Shown here: positions 46,765 to 56,773 of the stretch, piece by piece
How positions within the stretch are numbered: the first letter of the stretch is position 1
Layout: the number at the start of each line of letters is the position of its first letter
Assembly (NCBI GenBank): GCA_002077045.2
Contig: KZ111153.1
Location: 624,860-688,859, forward strand
Direction of reading: 5' to 3'
Length of the DNA: 64,000 nucleotides
Source of the DNA: Rachicladosporium sp. CCFEE 5018
Lineage: Eukaryota; Ascomycota; Dothideomycetes; Cladosporiales; Cladosporiaceae
Made by a program: the position numbers and the translations under genes
The notes under the pieces: generated by a model
What the model was told of the DNA's origin: nothing
What the model saw: only the letters and a program-made list of their open reading frames with translations
Databases searched by the model: none

Positions 46765-49700
46765 ATGGGCTCTCGACTAGAGAAGAAATCCACCCTGGTT
46801 CGCAAACGTATAGAAGGCCACACCTTTTCTGGCGAGACTGGCGAAGAATATGAGGGATCAGCCTTCGGTGGCTTCACTGACTACTTCCGGCGCAAGAAGA
46901 TCAAGCTTCAGAATCTCGATGCCTCTATCCGCGCCAATTCAGACAAGCCACAGATCTTCAAGGGGGTTGTATGCCATGTAAACGGCTACACTCAGCCTTC
47001 GCTGAATGACCTGCATAATCTCATCGTCCAGCATGGCGGTGGCTTCATGCAGTACCTCGATGGCAAGACCATGGTCACGCATATCATTGCGGCGAACCTT
47101 ACGCCCAAGAAGAAAGAAGAGTTCAAGCGCTATCGTATCGTGAAGCCAGCCTGGATCGTGGATAGTGTCAATGCCGGTCGTCTGCTTTCATGGGATGCCT
47201 ATCGAGTAATCGAGGAGGGTGCAGGTCAGAGAGTTCTGGGCTTCGACAATGGCCAGGTCGTCAGCCAAATTGGCAAGAAATCAGCAGGCTACCGAGAGCA
47301 GACCGATACCAGCTGGTATACAAGTCAGCTCAAGGCATCCCAAGCTGTTGCTGGTCCGTCTAGGCGCGTTGGATCTGCAACGCAGACTGTGACGCCTACG
47401 GAGGAGATCGAAGATGACGGATTTCCGTCACTCACTAGCTCCATGGAGCAAGCGATGCAGGGTGTGCTCCCTTCGCAGACTGCTGCAGATGCCGAGCCGG
47501 ATGATGCCGAGGATGGGGAGCGCACTACGCTGCAGACGCCGCCACCTTCAAGTCCGCCGCCAGCCGCAGCTTCTCTCATGGTGCAGCAGTTGGTGGAGCG
47601 CGCAGCAAGCCCAGAGTTTAACAACGGTCTGGAAACTGCAGCCGGGATCGTAGACAAGAGTGGCGACAGAACAGCTGTCCAGCCGCAAGAGATCATCCCC
47701 GCGGATGGTCCATTAGAGGAAGAGTCTACGAAGACTGTGCTACGCCCTCGTGAAGGCTCGCAAGAGCCAGATTACACCATGGCAGTCATACGAGACTCAG
47801 ACGCTGTCAACGCAATCGCTCCAGAAGAGTATGCCAAGATGACAGCTGAGGAGCACAATGCTGTCCTTTTATCTGATCCTCGCATTCGCAAATCCACGGT
47901 CGTACATCCTGACTTCCTGGATCAATACTATCGAGAATCACGACTACACCATTTGTCTACCTGGAAAGCAGAGCTCAAGTCACAGCTCCAAGCACTGGCG
48001 GCAGAGAAGTCCGCAACCCAAAAACCGAAGGTCAAAAAGCTGCCTGGTCAGAGAAGATACATCCTGCATGTCGACTTTGACAGCTTCTTTGCTGCAGTAT
48101 CGCTGAAGAAGCATCCCCAATACATCGACAAGCCTGCGGTAGTGGCACATGGTGGAGGCTCGGGATCGGAAATCGCAAGCTGCAACTATCCCGCGCGAGA
48201 CTTCGGCATCAAGAATGGCATGTGGATGAAGCGTGCACAGGAGCTGTGTCCAGATGTCAAGATCCTGCCTTACGACTTCCCGGGCTACGAAGAAGCAAGT
48301 CGCAAGTTCTATGATGCTATCATGGCTACTGGCGGCATTGTGCAAAGTGTCAGCATTGACGAAGCGCTCGTAGATGTGAGTGACACTTGTATTGCTGAAG
48401 GTGGCACAGATGGCGTCAAGAGGAGTGAAGGCTGCCAGGACCGAGAGCAACGGAAGGCCGACGAATTGGCGCAAGGTCTGCGAGACGAAGTATTGGCCAA
48501 AACAGGCTGCGCAGTATCGGTAGGCATCGGTGGCAACATCTTGCTTGCCAAGATCGCCCTGCGGAAAGCCAAGCCAGCGGGTCAATATCACCTCAAGCCA
48601 GAGGATGTACTTGACTTCATTGGACTTCTCGAGGTCCAGTCGCTACCTGGCATCGCTTGGAGTATCGGTGGCAAGCTCGAAGATATTGGTATCAAACTTG
48701 TAAAAGACATCCGGGAGTGTTCACGTGAGAGGCTGATCAACACACTCGGACCGAAGACTGGTGAGAAGGTATGGGAATACTCTCGCGGCATCGACAAGAC
48801 CGAAGTTGGTGACCAAGTAATTCGCAAGTCCGTCTCCGCGGAAGTCAACTGGGGTGTGCGCTTTGAGAATCGCGAGCAAGTGGACGAGTTCATGCAAGGT
48901 CTCAGTGGAGAACTTATGAAGCGGCTGATCAAGGAGCGTGTCAAAGGCAAACAGCTTACGATGAAGGTGATGCGGCGGGCTGCAGAAGCTCCTCTCGATC
49001 CGCCGAAGCATCTTGGTCACGGCAAGTGCGATACGTACAACAAAAGCATGCAACTCGGTGTGGCAACTAACGATGTAGCCGTGATTGCGAAGGAGGCAAT
49101 CGCCATGATGCGGTCGTTCAACATCTCGCCGGGTGATCTCAGAGGCATTGGTGTGCAAATGCAGAAGCTCGAGCCCATCAAGGCTGTCATAGAGGGTCAT
49201 AACGACGGCAGCCAGCGACGCTTACATTTCAAGCCCGGTGCACCAGCACCGATGGCCGCACCACCCAAGCCAGTGATGCCACCAAAGCCCGACGATGAGA
49301 TCCAGGATGATCACAAGACTCCCGAGCACAAACGAATACGCGACATCAATCAGCCAAGTGTGCGTTTTGAGCCTGCGGCACCAGTAACTCCTTCCAAAAA
49401 GCCTTTGAATATTGCTGGCACACAATTCATCTTGCCCACACAGGTAGATCTCAAGGTTCTTGCAGAGTTACCCGCGGACATTCAAGCCAAGCTGGCGAAG
49501 CACATCCGCCCATCAATCGAGGGCGATGCAGGCAACCAAGCAGTGAAAGCACAGATATCGAGACCTGTGTCGAGAGACGATTCGCCGGCTGTCATGCTAC
49601 CGAACATATCCCAACTCGATCCTTCGATACTCTCGGAGCTACCCGATGATGTACGCGCAGAGCTCATGAACCTCTACAAATCACCTCGGAAACCTCGCGC

Positions 49701-50448
49701 TGAGCAAGCAGTTCTACCGCAGTCGCCACGTAAGAACCGCGTCCTCCCACCAATTTCCAAGCAGCCACTCCGCCGCAAACGCGGTGGCGGCAGCTTATTC
49801 GGCAAGTCCAGGGCGAAAGGCGTAGACAACACTCTCACGCAGTCTAACTTCGTCGCCCGTCCTCAGGCAATAGAAGTACCTGCACACAGTCGTGACACGA
49901 CTCCCGCTGCAGCCGACTCAGCCGCCGAGCTCGACCCAGCGTTCCTCGCCGCCCTCCCGGAAGACATCCGCGCCGAAGTCCTGGCCCAACAGCGACAGTC
50001 CCGCCTTCAACGCACAGGAGGCATAGACACCTCGCTTCATCGTCACCGGACGCGAGCAGCGAAGAAGAAGGATCTCGAGATCCCCGCCGTCCGCGTCATC
50101 CGCCTTCCTACTCACCCTGCTGTACCGACATTCACATCCCGCAAGCTTTCTGCATTACCTGACTTACGCCAGGCGATCAAGGCTTGGGTCGAGGAGTTCT
50201 CGGATGAGGGACCATATGATGAAGATACGCAGGCTTTAGTAAGATATCTTCGGGATGTCGTGTTGGTTGAGAGGGATCTGGGGAAGGCGCAGCAGGTCGT
50301 GCGGTGGGTTGAGTGGGTTCTTGGGGAAATGGAAGAGGAGCTTGAAGCGGATGTGAAGGAGGGCTGGGATGGCGCTTTAAAGGAGGTGAAAGGTGGCGTG
50401 CAGGAAGCTGTGAGGGAGAGAGGGCTACCGCCTCTGGATCTTCGATAG
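46765..50448 (+). CDS. REV1: REV1, translesion deoxycytidyl transferase
   Basis: A single exon, 1227 aa; start at the first ATG of the frame (46765). Order of parts: BRCT domain (about 61-150, with GGGFMQYLDGKTMVTHIIA and KPAWIVDSV); Y-family polymerase core from about 430 (ILHVDFDSFFAAV; catalytic SIDEALVD about 529); helix-hairpin region (LPGIAWSIGGKLEDIGI); little finger. Three ubiquitin-binding-motif-like segments follow: ELPADIQAKLAKHI (about 900), ELPDDVRAELMNLY (about 957) and ALPEDIRAEVLAQQ (about 1062). Last is the Rev1 C-terminal polymerase-docking domain (about 1130-1225). Rev1 inserts dCMP opposite lesions and scaffolds Pol zeta. Divergent from FPR4. Confidence 0.96.
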   Translation: MGSRLEKKSTLVRKRIEGHTFSGETGEEYEGSAFGGFTDYFRRKKIKLQNLDASIRANSDKPQIFKGVVCHVNGYTQPSLNDLHNLIVQHGGGFMQYLDGKTMVTHIIAANLTPKKKEEFKRYRIVKPAWIVDSVNAGRLLSWDAYRVIEEGAGQRVLGFDNGQVVSQIGKKSAGYREQTDTSWYTSQLKASQAVAGPSRRVGSATQTVTPTEEIEDDGFPSLTSSMEQAMQGVLPSQTAADAEPDDAEDGERTTLQTPPPSSPPPAAASLMVQQLVERAASPEFNNGLETAAGIVDKSGDRTAVQPQEIIPADGPLEEESTKTVLRPREGSQEPDYTMAVIRDSDAVNAIAPEEYAKMTAEEHNAVLLSDPRIRKSTVVHPDFLDQYYRESRLHHLSTWKAELKSQLQALAAEKSATQKPKVKKLPGQRRYILHVDFDSFFAAVSLKKHPQYIDKPAVVAHGGGSGSEIASCNYPARDFGIKNGMWMKRAQELCPDVKILPYDFPGYEEASRKFYDAIMATGGIVQSVSIDEALVDVSDTCIAEGGTDGVKRSEGCQDREQRKADELAQGLRDEVLAKTGCAVSVGIGGNILLAKIALRKAKPAGQYHLKPEDVLDFIGLLEVQSLPGIAWSIGGKLEDIGIKLVKDIRECSRERLINTLGPKTGEKVWEYSRGIDKTEVGDQVIRKSVSAEVNWGVRFENREQVDEFMQGLSGELMKRLIKERVKGKQLTMKVMRRAAEAPLDPPKHLGHGKCDTYNKSMQLGVATNDVAVIAKEAIAMMRSFNISPGDLRGIGVQMQKLEPIKAVIEGHNDGSQRRLHFKPGAPAPMAAPPKPVMPPKPDDEIQDDHKTPEHKRIRDINQPSVRFEPAAPVTPSKKPLNIAGTQFILPTQVDLKVLAELPADIQAKLAKHIRPSIEGDAGNQAVKAQISRPVSRDDSPAVMLPNISQLDPSILSELPDDVRAELMNLYKSPRKPRAEQAVLPQSPRKNRVLPPISKQPLRRKRGGGSLFGKSRAKGVDNTLTQSNFVARPQAIEVPAHSRDTTPAAADSAAELDPAFLAALPEDIRAEVLAQQRQSRLQRTGGIDTSLHRHRTRAAKKKDLEIPAVRVIRLPTHPAVPTFTSRKLSALPDLRQAIKAWVEEFSDEGPYDEDTQALVRYLRDVVLVERDLGKAQQVVRWVEWVLGEMEEELEADVKEGWDGALKEVKGGVQEAVRERGLPPLDLR

Positions 50449-50572
50449 ATTCACGAGTATCTCTCATGGTAGAGCATTGAATCGATATCAGACCTTTACT
50501 GATGTTCCATACCCAGCTACCTCGCCCTGCCTCGATCACGTTGTCACTGCCCTGGACGATATCTATACCCTC

Positions 50573-52806
50573 TCAAGCACTCTTCTCAATGTCCAGGCGC
50601 TGTCTATTGCTCTTCCTCCTTTTGCGCCAGCGCCTCACCACGATGAACACTCCAGAGATACACGCCATGAGCAGCAAGACTGCCGAGAGCGCCACAAGCG
50701 GAGCCCACCATACAGATCCGCGGGGAATTTGCGAAATGTTCATGCCAAAGATACCTGTCACCAGCGTTACAGGGAGGTAGAAGAAAGCCAGCACTGCAAT
50801 CCATGTCGATCGGCGGGTCAATTCCATGCTTTGGTGGCTTTCATATACACTGGCGGAGCTCATAAGAATCTGAAAGCTGTCGATGAGCAGCTTATCGAGA
50901 TCCTTGGCGCGCTTTAGGATGCTCTCGTAGTTCTCGACAGGAGACAAATACTTTGCCTTTTCCCGGCGTCTTATACGAGGGAACAAGTCATAGTACTGCT
51001 GAAGTCCTTGTGGTATCTGCGCATTCACGCCCGTGACCTCCTCCTTTAAGAGCTCCAGCTGCGCACGGTGGTCGTGCAAGGTAGTACTGGTCGTGAGTGA
51101 TTGATCGGCACAAGAGGCCTGTGGAATGGCAATGAAGCTAATATGACTGATGTTCTTTTCTCAGAGTCTGCAGGTTCGTTTCCCATATCGAGCTTGAGAG
51201 CAAGTATAGCAGGCCTTGCGGATCGCACGCTGCCCAGGAAGACAGTTCTGCTTCATCCATCGAGTGAACGCTATCTGCGGCTGTTGGCTGTAACCCCAAT
51301 TGTTGCTCTCCACACAGTACCTGGCAAAGCCAAGGGTGACGTGCACAGCTCTGGAGTGCCCGGTATATACTCTCGCCGCCGTGATTCTGATGGGCAGGGT
51401 GATCACTGTCAAAAAGACGCGGCAGTAGGATCCAGTCTTTGGAGCTGGCACTTTCATAAGTCAATCTTGATCGATGTCCAGAGGGAGGTAATCTGTCAAC
51501 CAGCATGATGCCTAGACGAATTGTTGTCAGTAGAGAACGGTAGCACATGTTCACTGCGCTTACATAGGTGCTTGTTTGCTATTATATACGAAAGCTTCGT
51601 CTCGTAGAGGAAGGTGGTCGAACTGAGAGCGTCGCTGTTCGGTGCCCTGGACTTGCGCGTATGCCAGTCTCTGCTGAAACGCTTCGTAGGTATACCCGTG
51701 TCGAAATCGACTTGAACGTTGGCTGTCAGACTGTGATATCTGCGGGACCGAACACATAGCAGTGCCACGAATTTAGCTCGAATTTGAGTCGTCCCCTTAT
51801 TATACCGCTCGGCGTCATCGTCAGAGGTTAGTATGGAGCCCTGAACGTCGTGCAATAAGACCATACATGCTTTCACGAGAGCAGTGAACTCGTTCCATTC
51901 TTCTGGGCTGTTCGCCCCACGGGTCTGCGCTATAGATTACCCCAGCCCATCAATATATGCCTTTAGCCGTGGTAGCATATTGTTCAAAAATGACAGAAGC
52001 TTCAGAGGTAATGGGTACGAGACCTGGGCAGGGTCAGGCTCAGAGTGGTTGTGGCGTGTGTATGCGAATGCAGTCTCCTCGGCAAGGTCATCGAGGGTGA
52101 CAGACACCTTCGCAATCTTGTCGCTGAATATCTGAGACCTTGTGGCCTCGTACTCGTATCCGATGAGATGTTGAACAAAGAAGTCAGAATGCATCTGGAG
52201 GTGAGACACAGTGCCGAGTGTCTGAATCCATTGCGCGTCGATATCCTCAATAATGCAAATGGAGTCGAGCTCCGATTGATACGAGCTCTCTATCCTTGCG
52301 ACGAGCTTTCGAACATCAACGATATCTTCCTCAACCGGACCATCCTCATTGTAGAAGCTGCATTGCGTCTTATGGTGATCCTCAATGTAGTGTTTCCGAA
52401 TGTGGTTGCCGGACTCCTCAGCTTTCGCGAAGACAGTCTCAGAGAAAGTGCCACTGCATTTCTGCGAAGCTTTTTAAGTGGCTTGACTCTTTGATCCGGT
52501 TGATCTCGACCTCTTTGATCCGGTTGATCTCGACTCGGTTCTCTGGCGCTGCACCCCAGGGGAGATATCACGGACACGCGCGTCATATACAAGGTTCGCG
52601 ATCGGACCTTTGAGCTTCGGGCTGCTGTCCTCTGGTCGACTCATTGGTTCAAGAGGCCAAGTGCCTTGACCATGGAGTTCCCACATTCTTGGCTCGTCGA
52701 TATGCCTGCGAACAGTCGTTGTCGTGAACTCACCGCAACGTTGTGAATCGCGCGATGGGTGAGGAACATTCAGTTTGTGCCCTTCATACGTATGAGATGG
52801 TAGCAA
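50573..52806 (-). pseudogene. Decayed CorA-like Mg2+/Zn2+ transporter gene
   Basis: The 3' part (51079-50573) is intact. It encodes a coiled region, then TM1 with LAFFYLPVTLVTGIFGMNI (the GMN signature of CorA/ZntB proteins), then TM2 and a basic tail. Upstream, coding-like sequence of the same family style continues but is interrupted. TAA at 52474-52476 and TAA at 51937-51939 both lie in an otherwise continuous frame. Frame changes occur near 51740 and near 51155 (by an AAAA run). One break (52474) could be hidden by a possible 105-bp intron; the 51937 stop cannot, as only a 33-bp candidate exists. A 24-bp tandem duplication lies inside. A multi-exon functional gene is the alternative, less likely. 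Confidence 0.6.
52487..52534. repeat. 24-bp tandem duplication
   Basis: Two adjacent perfect copies of CTCTTTGATCCGGTTGATCT followed by CGAC, at 52487-52510 and 52511-52534. They lie within the CorA-like relic and preserve its frame (8 codons each). Confidence 0.9.
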
Positions 52807-53445
52807 TGATCAGCAGCGTCTTATGTTTCCGTAACGACGTATGGACAGGTCTTTGGTGCGTACATGTACCCAGAGCCGGTCGAGTGAGCACTCGGGTTCG
52901 CCAATGTCGAAGCATGTTTGTAGACTGATGAATTGTTCGTCATCTGCAGTCACTATTGCCTCGATCGGGGCTGTGCCCTAGATGCATGCAGGTGCAATGC
53001 CAGCACGATACTGCATGCAAGCCACGAAATAGAGTAGGTATACTTCAATGCAGGCATTGCGCTCGGCTGCCTGAAGTGTGCGTCGCGTTGTTTTCTCTGC
53101 ACACTTCCGAATGTCTCATGAGGTCGTGCACTCGTCAGCACAACGCCTCGCATTGATGCGTCATGATCGATCAGAACGCGTTGACCTACCCTTGTATCTG
53201 ATGCGTAGGCAGTGAATGGATCGCGAGTCTATGGCAATGATGCCCATGCCCGGGAGATATCTCGATCAAGTACACGTAGGGACGTGCATCATGCGTGCCG
53301 CTGTAAGCTGGGTTAGGCCCAGATGTCGGCGATTTGCAGGATTGCCTTCGTCTCGTCATATGTGATCTCTTCGAAGTGCTCCGCCTACCGCACTGGCCTT
53401 CCCGGCCCCACTCGTGCTTGCATTGTTCGGTCGCATCAAATATCG
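52807..53445. other. Intergenic
   Basis: About 640 bp between the CorA-like relic and the next gene; no supported gene. Confidence 0.45.
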
Positions 53446-54177
53446 TTACACCTCCCTCGTCTTCTTGAACCCGATATTGCCCTCCTCCTTCAATCCCCAC
53501 TTATTCAAATCTTGCGTTTCCAACAGCCTCCTCACCAGACTAACCTCACACACCGTCCGGCCCTTCTTGTAGTCTTTCAGCCCATCATCTTCCATGTCAA
53601 AGTACAGCGCCCAGCCCTTCTTTTCCCCCTCATCAACAGCCACGAACCCTTCATACTCGTCCAGCGTGATGCGACTGTTCTCATTCTCTTCCGTAGTCCA
53701 GTCGAAGCTCCCGACGTGGTGCGCGATACTGCCGGAGCGGGAAGAGTACTTGCACTCCAGCGTGTCTTTGTTGACGTATATCCAATTCAAGACCGGAGGG
53801 TCGCGCGAGATTGTGCTGACTAGACCGCGCGTGTGATCGCGATCGGTGTCCGGGTATGCCACGTAGAACCCTGTGAAGGGGTGGCGAGCCGGGTTCTTTG
53901 GCTGGCCAGTCTCGGGATCTTTTGCTTCCAGCCAAAGCTTGTCATCGTGAAGTGTGACTATCGCGTCCTGTAGCTCGCCTCGACGCCGATTCTTGCTGCC
54001 GGACTTTGTCTCGACTCGGACGTCGAGATGGAATTTCAGCATCCGGACTTGATTCGAGGAGTCCGCATTCTGCCTTTGCTGTTCGCTGACGCCTTGGCCT
54101 ACACCGGTGACTGTCGCGACGCCGACAGCGCTGGTTATTGGGAGTGCTAGGCCGAGGCCCATGATAAAGTCGACCAT
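53446..54177 (-). CDS. Conserved fungal-type protein of unknown function, 243 aa
   Basis: A single exon from the first ATG (54177). The N-terminus is hydrophobic and Gly-rich (MVDFIMGLGLALPITSAVGVATVTGVGQGV) and could be a membrane anchor or signal. A soluble domain follows, with many aromatic and charged residues: FHLDVRVE, GELQDAIVTLHDDKLWLE, HPFTGFYVAYPDTD and NWIYVNKDTLECKYSSRSGSIAHHVGSFDWT. Then come LDEYEGFVAVDE and GWALYFDMEDDG. The composition is clearly that of a folded protein. I do not know a named family. It sits between two decayed genes but is itself intact. Confidence 0.75.
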   Translation of the reverse strand: MVDFIMGLGLALPITSAVGVATVTGVGQGVSEQQRQNADSSNQVRMLKFHLDVRVETKSGSKNRRRGELQDAIVTLHDDKLWLEAKDPETGQPKNPARHPFTGFYVAYPDTDRDHTRGLVSTISRDPPVLNWIYVNKDTLECKYSSRSGSIAHHVGSFDWTTEENENSRITLDEYEGFVAVDEGEKKGWALYFDMEDDGLKDYKKGRTVCEVSLVRRLLETQDLNKWGLKEEGNIGFKKTREV

Positions 54178-54813
54178 GCCTATGAGTACTGACTGCGGTG
54201 GGGAACGTGTGTGGTCGTAGACTGGAATGAATGGTTGGGAGTACTTGAAGCTCAGAAGGATCCTACCTTCAACGCTATACCGCGGTTCGTGAAATAGTGC
54301 CAACAACTACACTCGTCACTCGGATCGATTGATAGCCTGGAATTGGTCGCGACGAGAGCTGGGCGAAGGTTTGGGACATGCCTTGAGCTTGGACAGACCG
54401 TCATCTGCTCGTGGGAACGTTTGTACAGCGGAGGACTCTACGGGCACGGACGCACCGCACCTAGTCTACGATTCACTCATATGTTCCACTATCGCCATTC
54501 GGACGTGCTGAACGTGGCATGATTATGGAGAACGTAAGTACTGTCCTTCCGTGACTTCGAGAACGGGAAGTCTCGACTACATGTATCTTCCATGTTTATT
54601 CGAACATGTAAGTGCCCAGCAGGGCTAGAGTGGATACTTCCTTCAATTGCATCAACGCTGCTTCTGTTGCAGGTATGTAGGCGAGTCACTAGGTCGTAGA
54701 TGCAGATGATGGTACCAGCCTCTCGTCCACTGCTTGCAAATTGACCTGATCCATCGGCTCATCACCAGCAATCACTACAGCCAGCTTTTGTCACGCAGTG
54801 TATCGTATCTTAG
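54178..54813. other. Intergenic before minisatellite
   Basis: About 640 bp; no supported gene. Confidence 0.45.
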
Positions 54814-54966
54814 TCCTCGATCGGCATTAGTCGTCGCTCAGCATCTGTCGTCGCTCACAGCTAGTCATCGATCAGTGACTCAGTCCGATCAGCATCATTT
54901 TCCGATCAGCAGCAATCCTCGCTCAGCTTCAGTCCTTGATCGGCACGAGTCCTCGATCAGCGTCTC
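54814..54966 (+). repeat. Degenerate 17-bp minisatellite, nine units
   Basis: Nine consecutive units close to TCCTCGATCAGCATCAG. Seven are exactly 17 bp and two are 19 and 15 bp, so the total is 153 bp. Core words TCGATCAGC / TCGCTCAGC recur. The array ends 24 bp before the start codon of the cerato-platanin relic. Confidence 0.85.
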
Positions 54967-54990
54967 AACAGAGTTCGGAAGACCGTGATC

Positions 54991-55490
54991 ATGAGGCTCA
55001 TTGCGACCCTCGCCCATTTCGTCAAGGCCGCAGTGAGTGCAGCGAACGTCAGCTACGATGCAGTGCGTATGCTTGACTTGAAGCAAGCAGACTCTGGCTG
55101 ATCTTACACTGCCAGGGCTACGACAATCCGTCCCGCAGCCTCGCAGTCACTTCCTGTTCGAACGGCGTGAACGGCCTCATCACGAAGCACGGCTGGCAAA
55201 ATCAGCGAGATGTCCCGCGCTTCCCACACATCGGCGGCTAGGAAGGCGTCGCGGGGTGGAACAGTGCCAGCTGTGGAACCTGTCTGGCTGTGACCTACAA
55301 GAACAAGACCGTCAACGTCCTTGTCGTCGACCACGCCGACTATGGTCTCAACATCGCTCGGTCCGCCATGGATGAATTGACGGACGGGAAAGCGTTGCGG
55401 ATGGGAAGGATCGACGCGAAGATCGAGGTGGTGGCATCATCGGCTTGTGGAGTGGCAGCAAGGAGAAGAAGTGAGGATCCATTTGCGTAG
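54991..55490 (+). pseudogene. Cerato-platanin-family gene with a premature stop
   Basis: Exon 1 is 54991-55062 and exon 2 is 55116-55490, with a 53-bp intron (GTGCGT/GCCAG). The reading contains the family hallmarks ANVSYD at the mature N-terminus, GYDNPSRSL, then GWNSASCGTC, and SACGV near the end. All four conserved cysteines are in place. However, codon 66 is TAG (55239-55241), in the middle of the domain. The normal end is also lost, so the frame runs 11 codons past SACGV. The signal peptide is weak, with His and Lys interrupting the hydrophobic core. Cerato-platanins are small secreted fungal proteins acting on the wall and as plant elicitors. As read, this copy cannot make the full protein. 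Sequencing error at one base is the alternative. Confidence 0.85.
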
Positions 55491-56773
55491 GTCGCTAGGC
55501 GACCCGATCTTCTTATGTGAGGGCGTGACGATGAGGAAGCACGAGGATGGTGGAGGGAGTGGAGGGCAGTATTCTCGTCCTCGTACTCTCCGCGATGGAT
55601 GAGACGGACTCTCGAGATTACGGGAGGAGGGCATGGGAGTCGAGCAACAGGTCTTGATCGTTTGGAGAAGTGTGCACGGAAGTGGAAGTTAAAGAGATGA
55701 AGAGATAATCTCATGACCAGCTTGCCGCTACTTACCTCTATCGATTACAGGCAGGTAGCTGTTGATGATCACTCGTGTTGATCTTGCAAGTCAGCGTTCT
55801 CACTTTCCCTCAAGTATCTGTGGCCAATGATTGCCCATCTGTAGCGTAAGTGGAGGTCTCTCGTTGACCGCCCAGGAACCACATAACGGCTATAGCTTGA
55901 TATGCGTTAGTAGGCGTGAAGAGAGCCGCGCCCAGAAGCAATCATTGGCTGGTACTCGCGGACGCTACCGTTCTAATTTTGTTGGGCGAACGGCGGACAA
56001 CAGCGCAAACGTGGCAATAATTGACGGCGCAGCAATAACACTGTGGTCGCAAAATAAGAGCGACGGCGATGGCATCACGTCAAACGGTATGCTAATTGAT
56101 CAGTTTGCCACGTATGTACATGTAGTGATGCATTGTTGATCTCCTCGTGGTAAGAGCGAACAGCCCACCAAAGATCACCCCACTTGCGGCAATTCTGTGT
56201 CACGTGTGGTGGCTTCTGCCAACGGCTCCCGCATCACCGCTCTTCAAAACACTCGAGCTTCGATCCCCATCACTTCACCATCACCAACCCGGATCCCCAT
56301 AGCATCCCTGCCGCTACTCCGCTTCGTCGCTCCAGGCTCTATACACCATCAATCGCTTCAGGTATGAGCTTCCCTCCCCCACGCTCACCCCGGCGACCTT
56401 ACGAGTCCGCATGCCAAGCACCATGCGACTGAGCCTCACCAAGGGGACATGTTACTGTGCAGACGTTGCGCGGATGTACAAGGCAGTACGCCAAGAGCCG
56501 CACTCTGAGAGAGGCTGTTTCGGGGTGACTGGCTCAGCATATTTGAGCCTACCGCAACGTCGGCAGTAACTCGCATGAAAAACCCAGCAATGGCGTCACC
56601 TCATGCTTGCTGTTGTGCTTGTTGTTCGCATCGAGGCTGAACAGCGCTGGATCGTGCGAGCGGATCCATCACGCCTCGGAATCGGCATCATTCTCATGTC
56701 CAGCGAGTGGGGACGTTCAAGCGACCGGTGACTGACTTCATCTTTCCAGACTCCCCCCTAAACCACCGCCGAA
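55491..56773. other. Intergenic upstream of 14-3-3
   Basis: About 1.3 kb. A C-rich stretch near 56220-56400 and a leader before 56774 are the only notable features. No gene seen. Confidence 0.45.
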
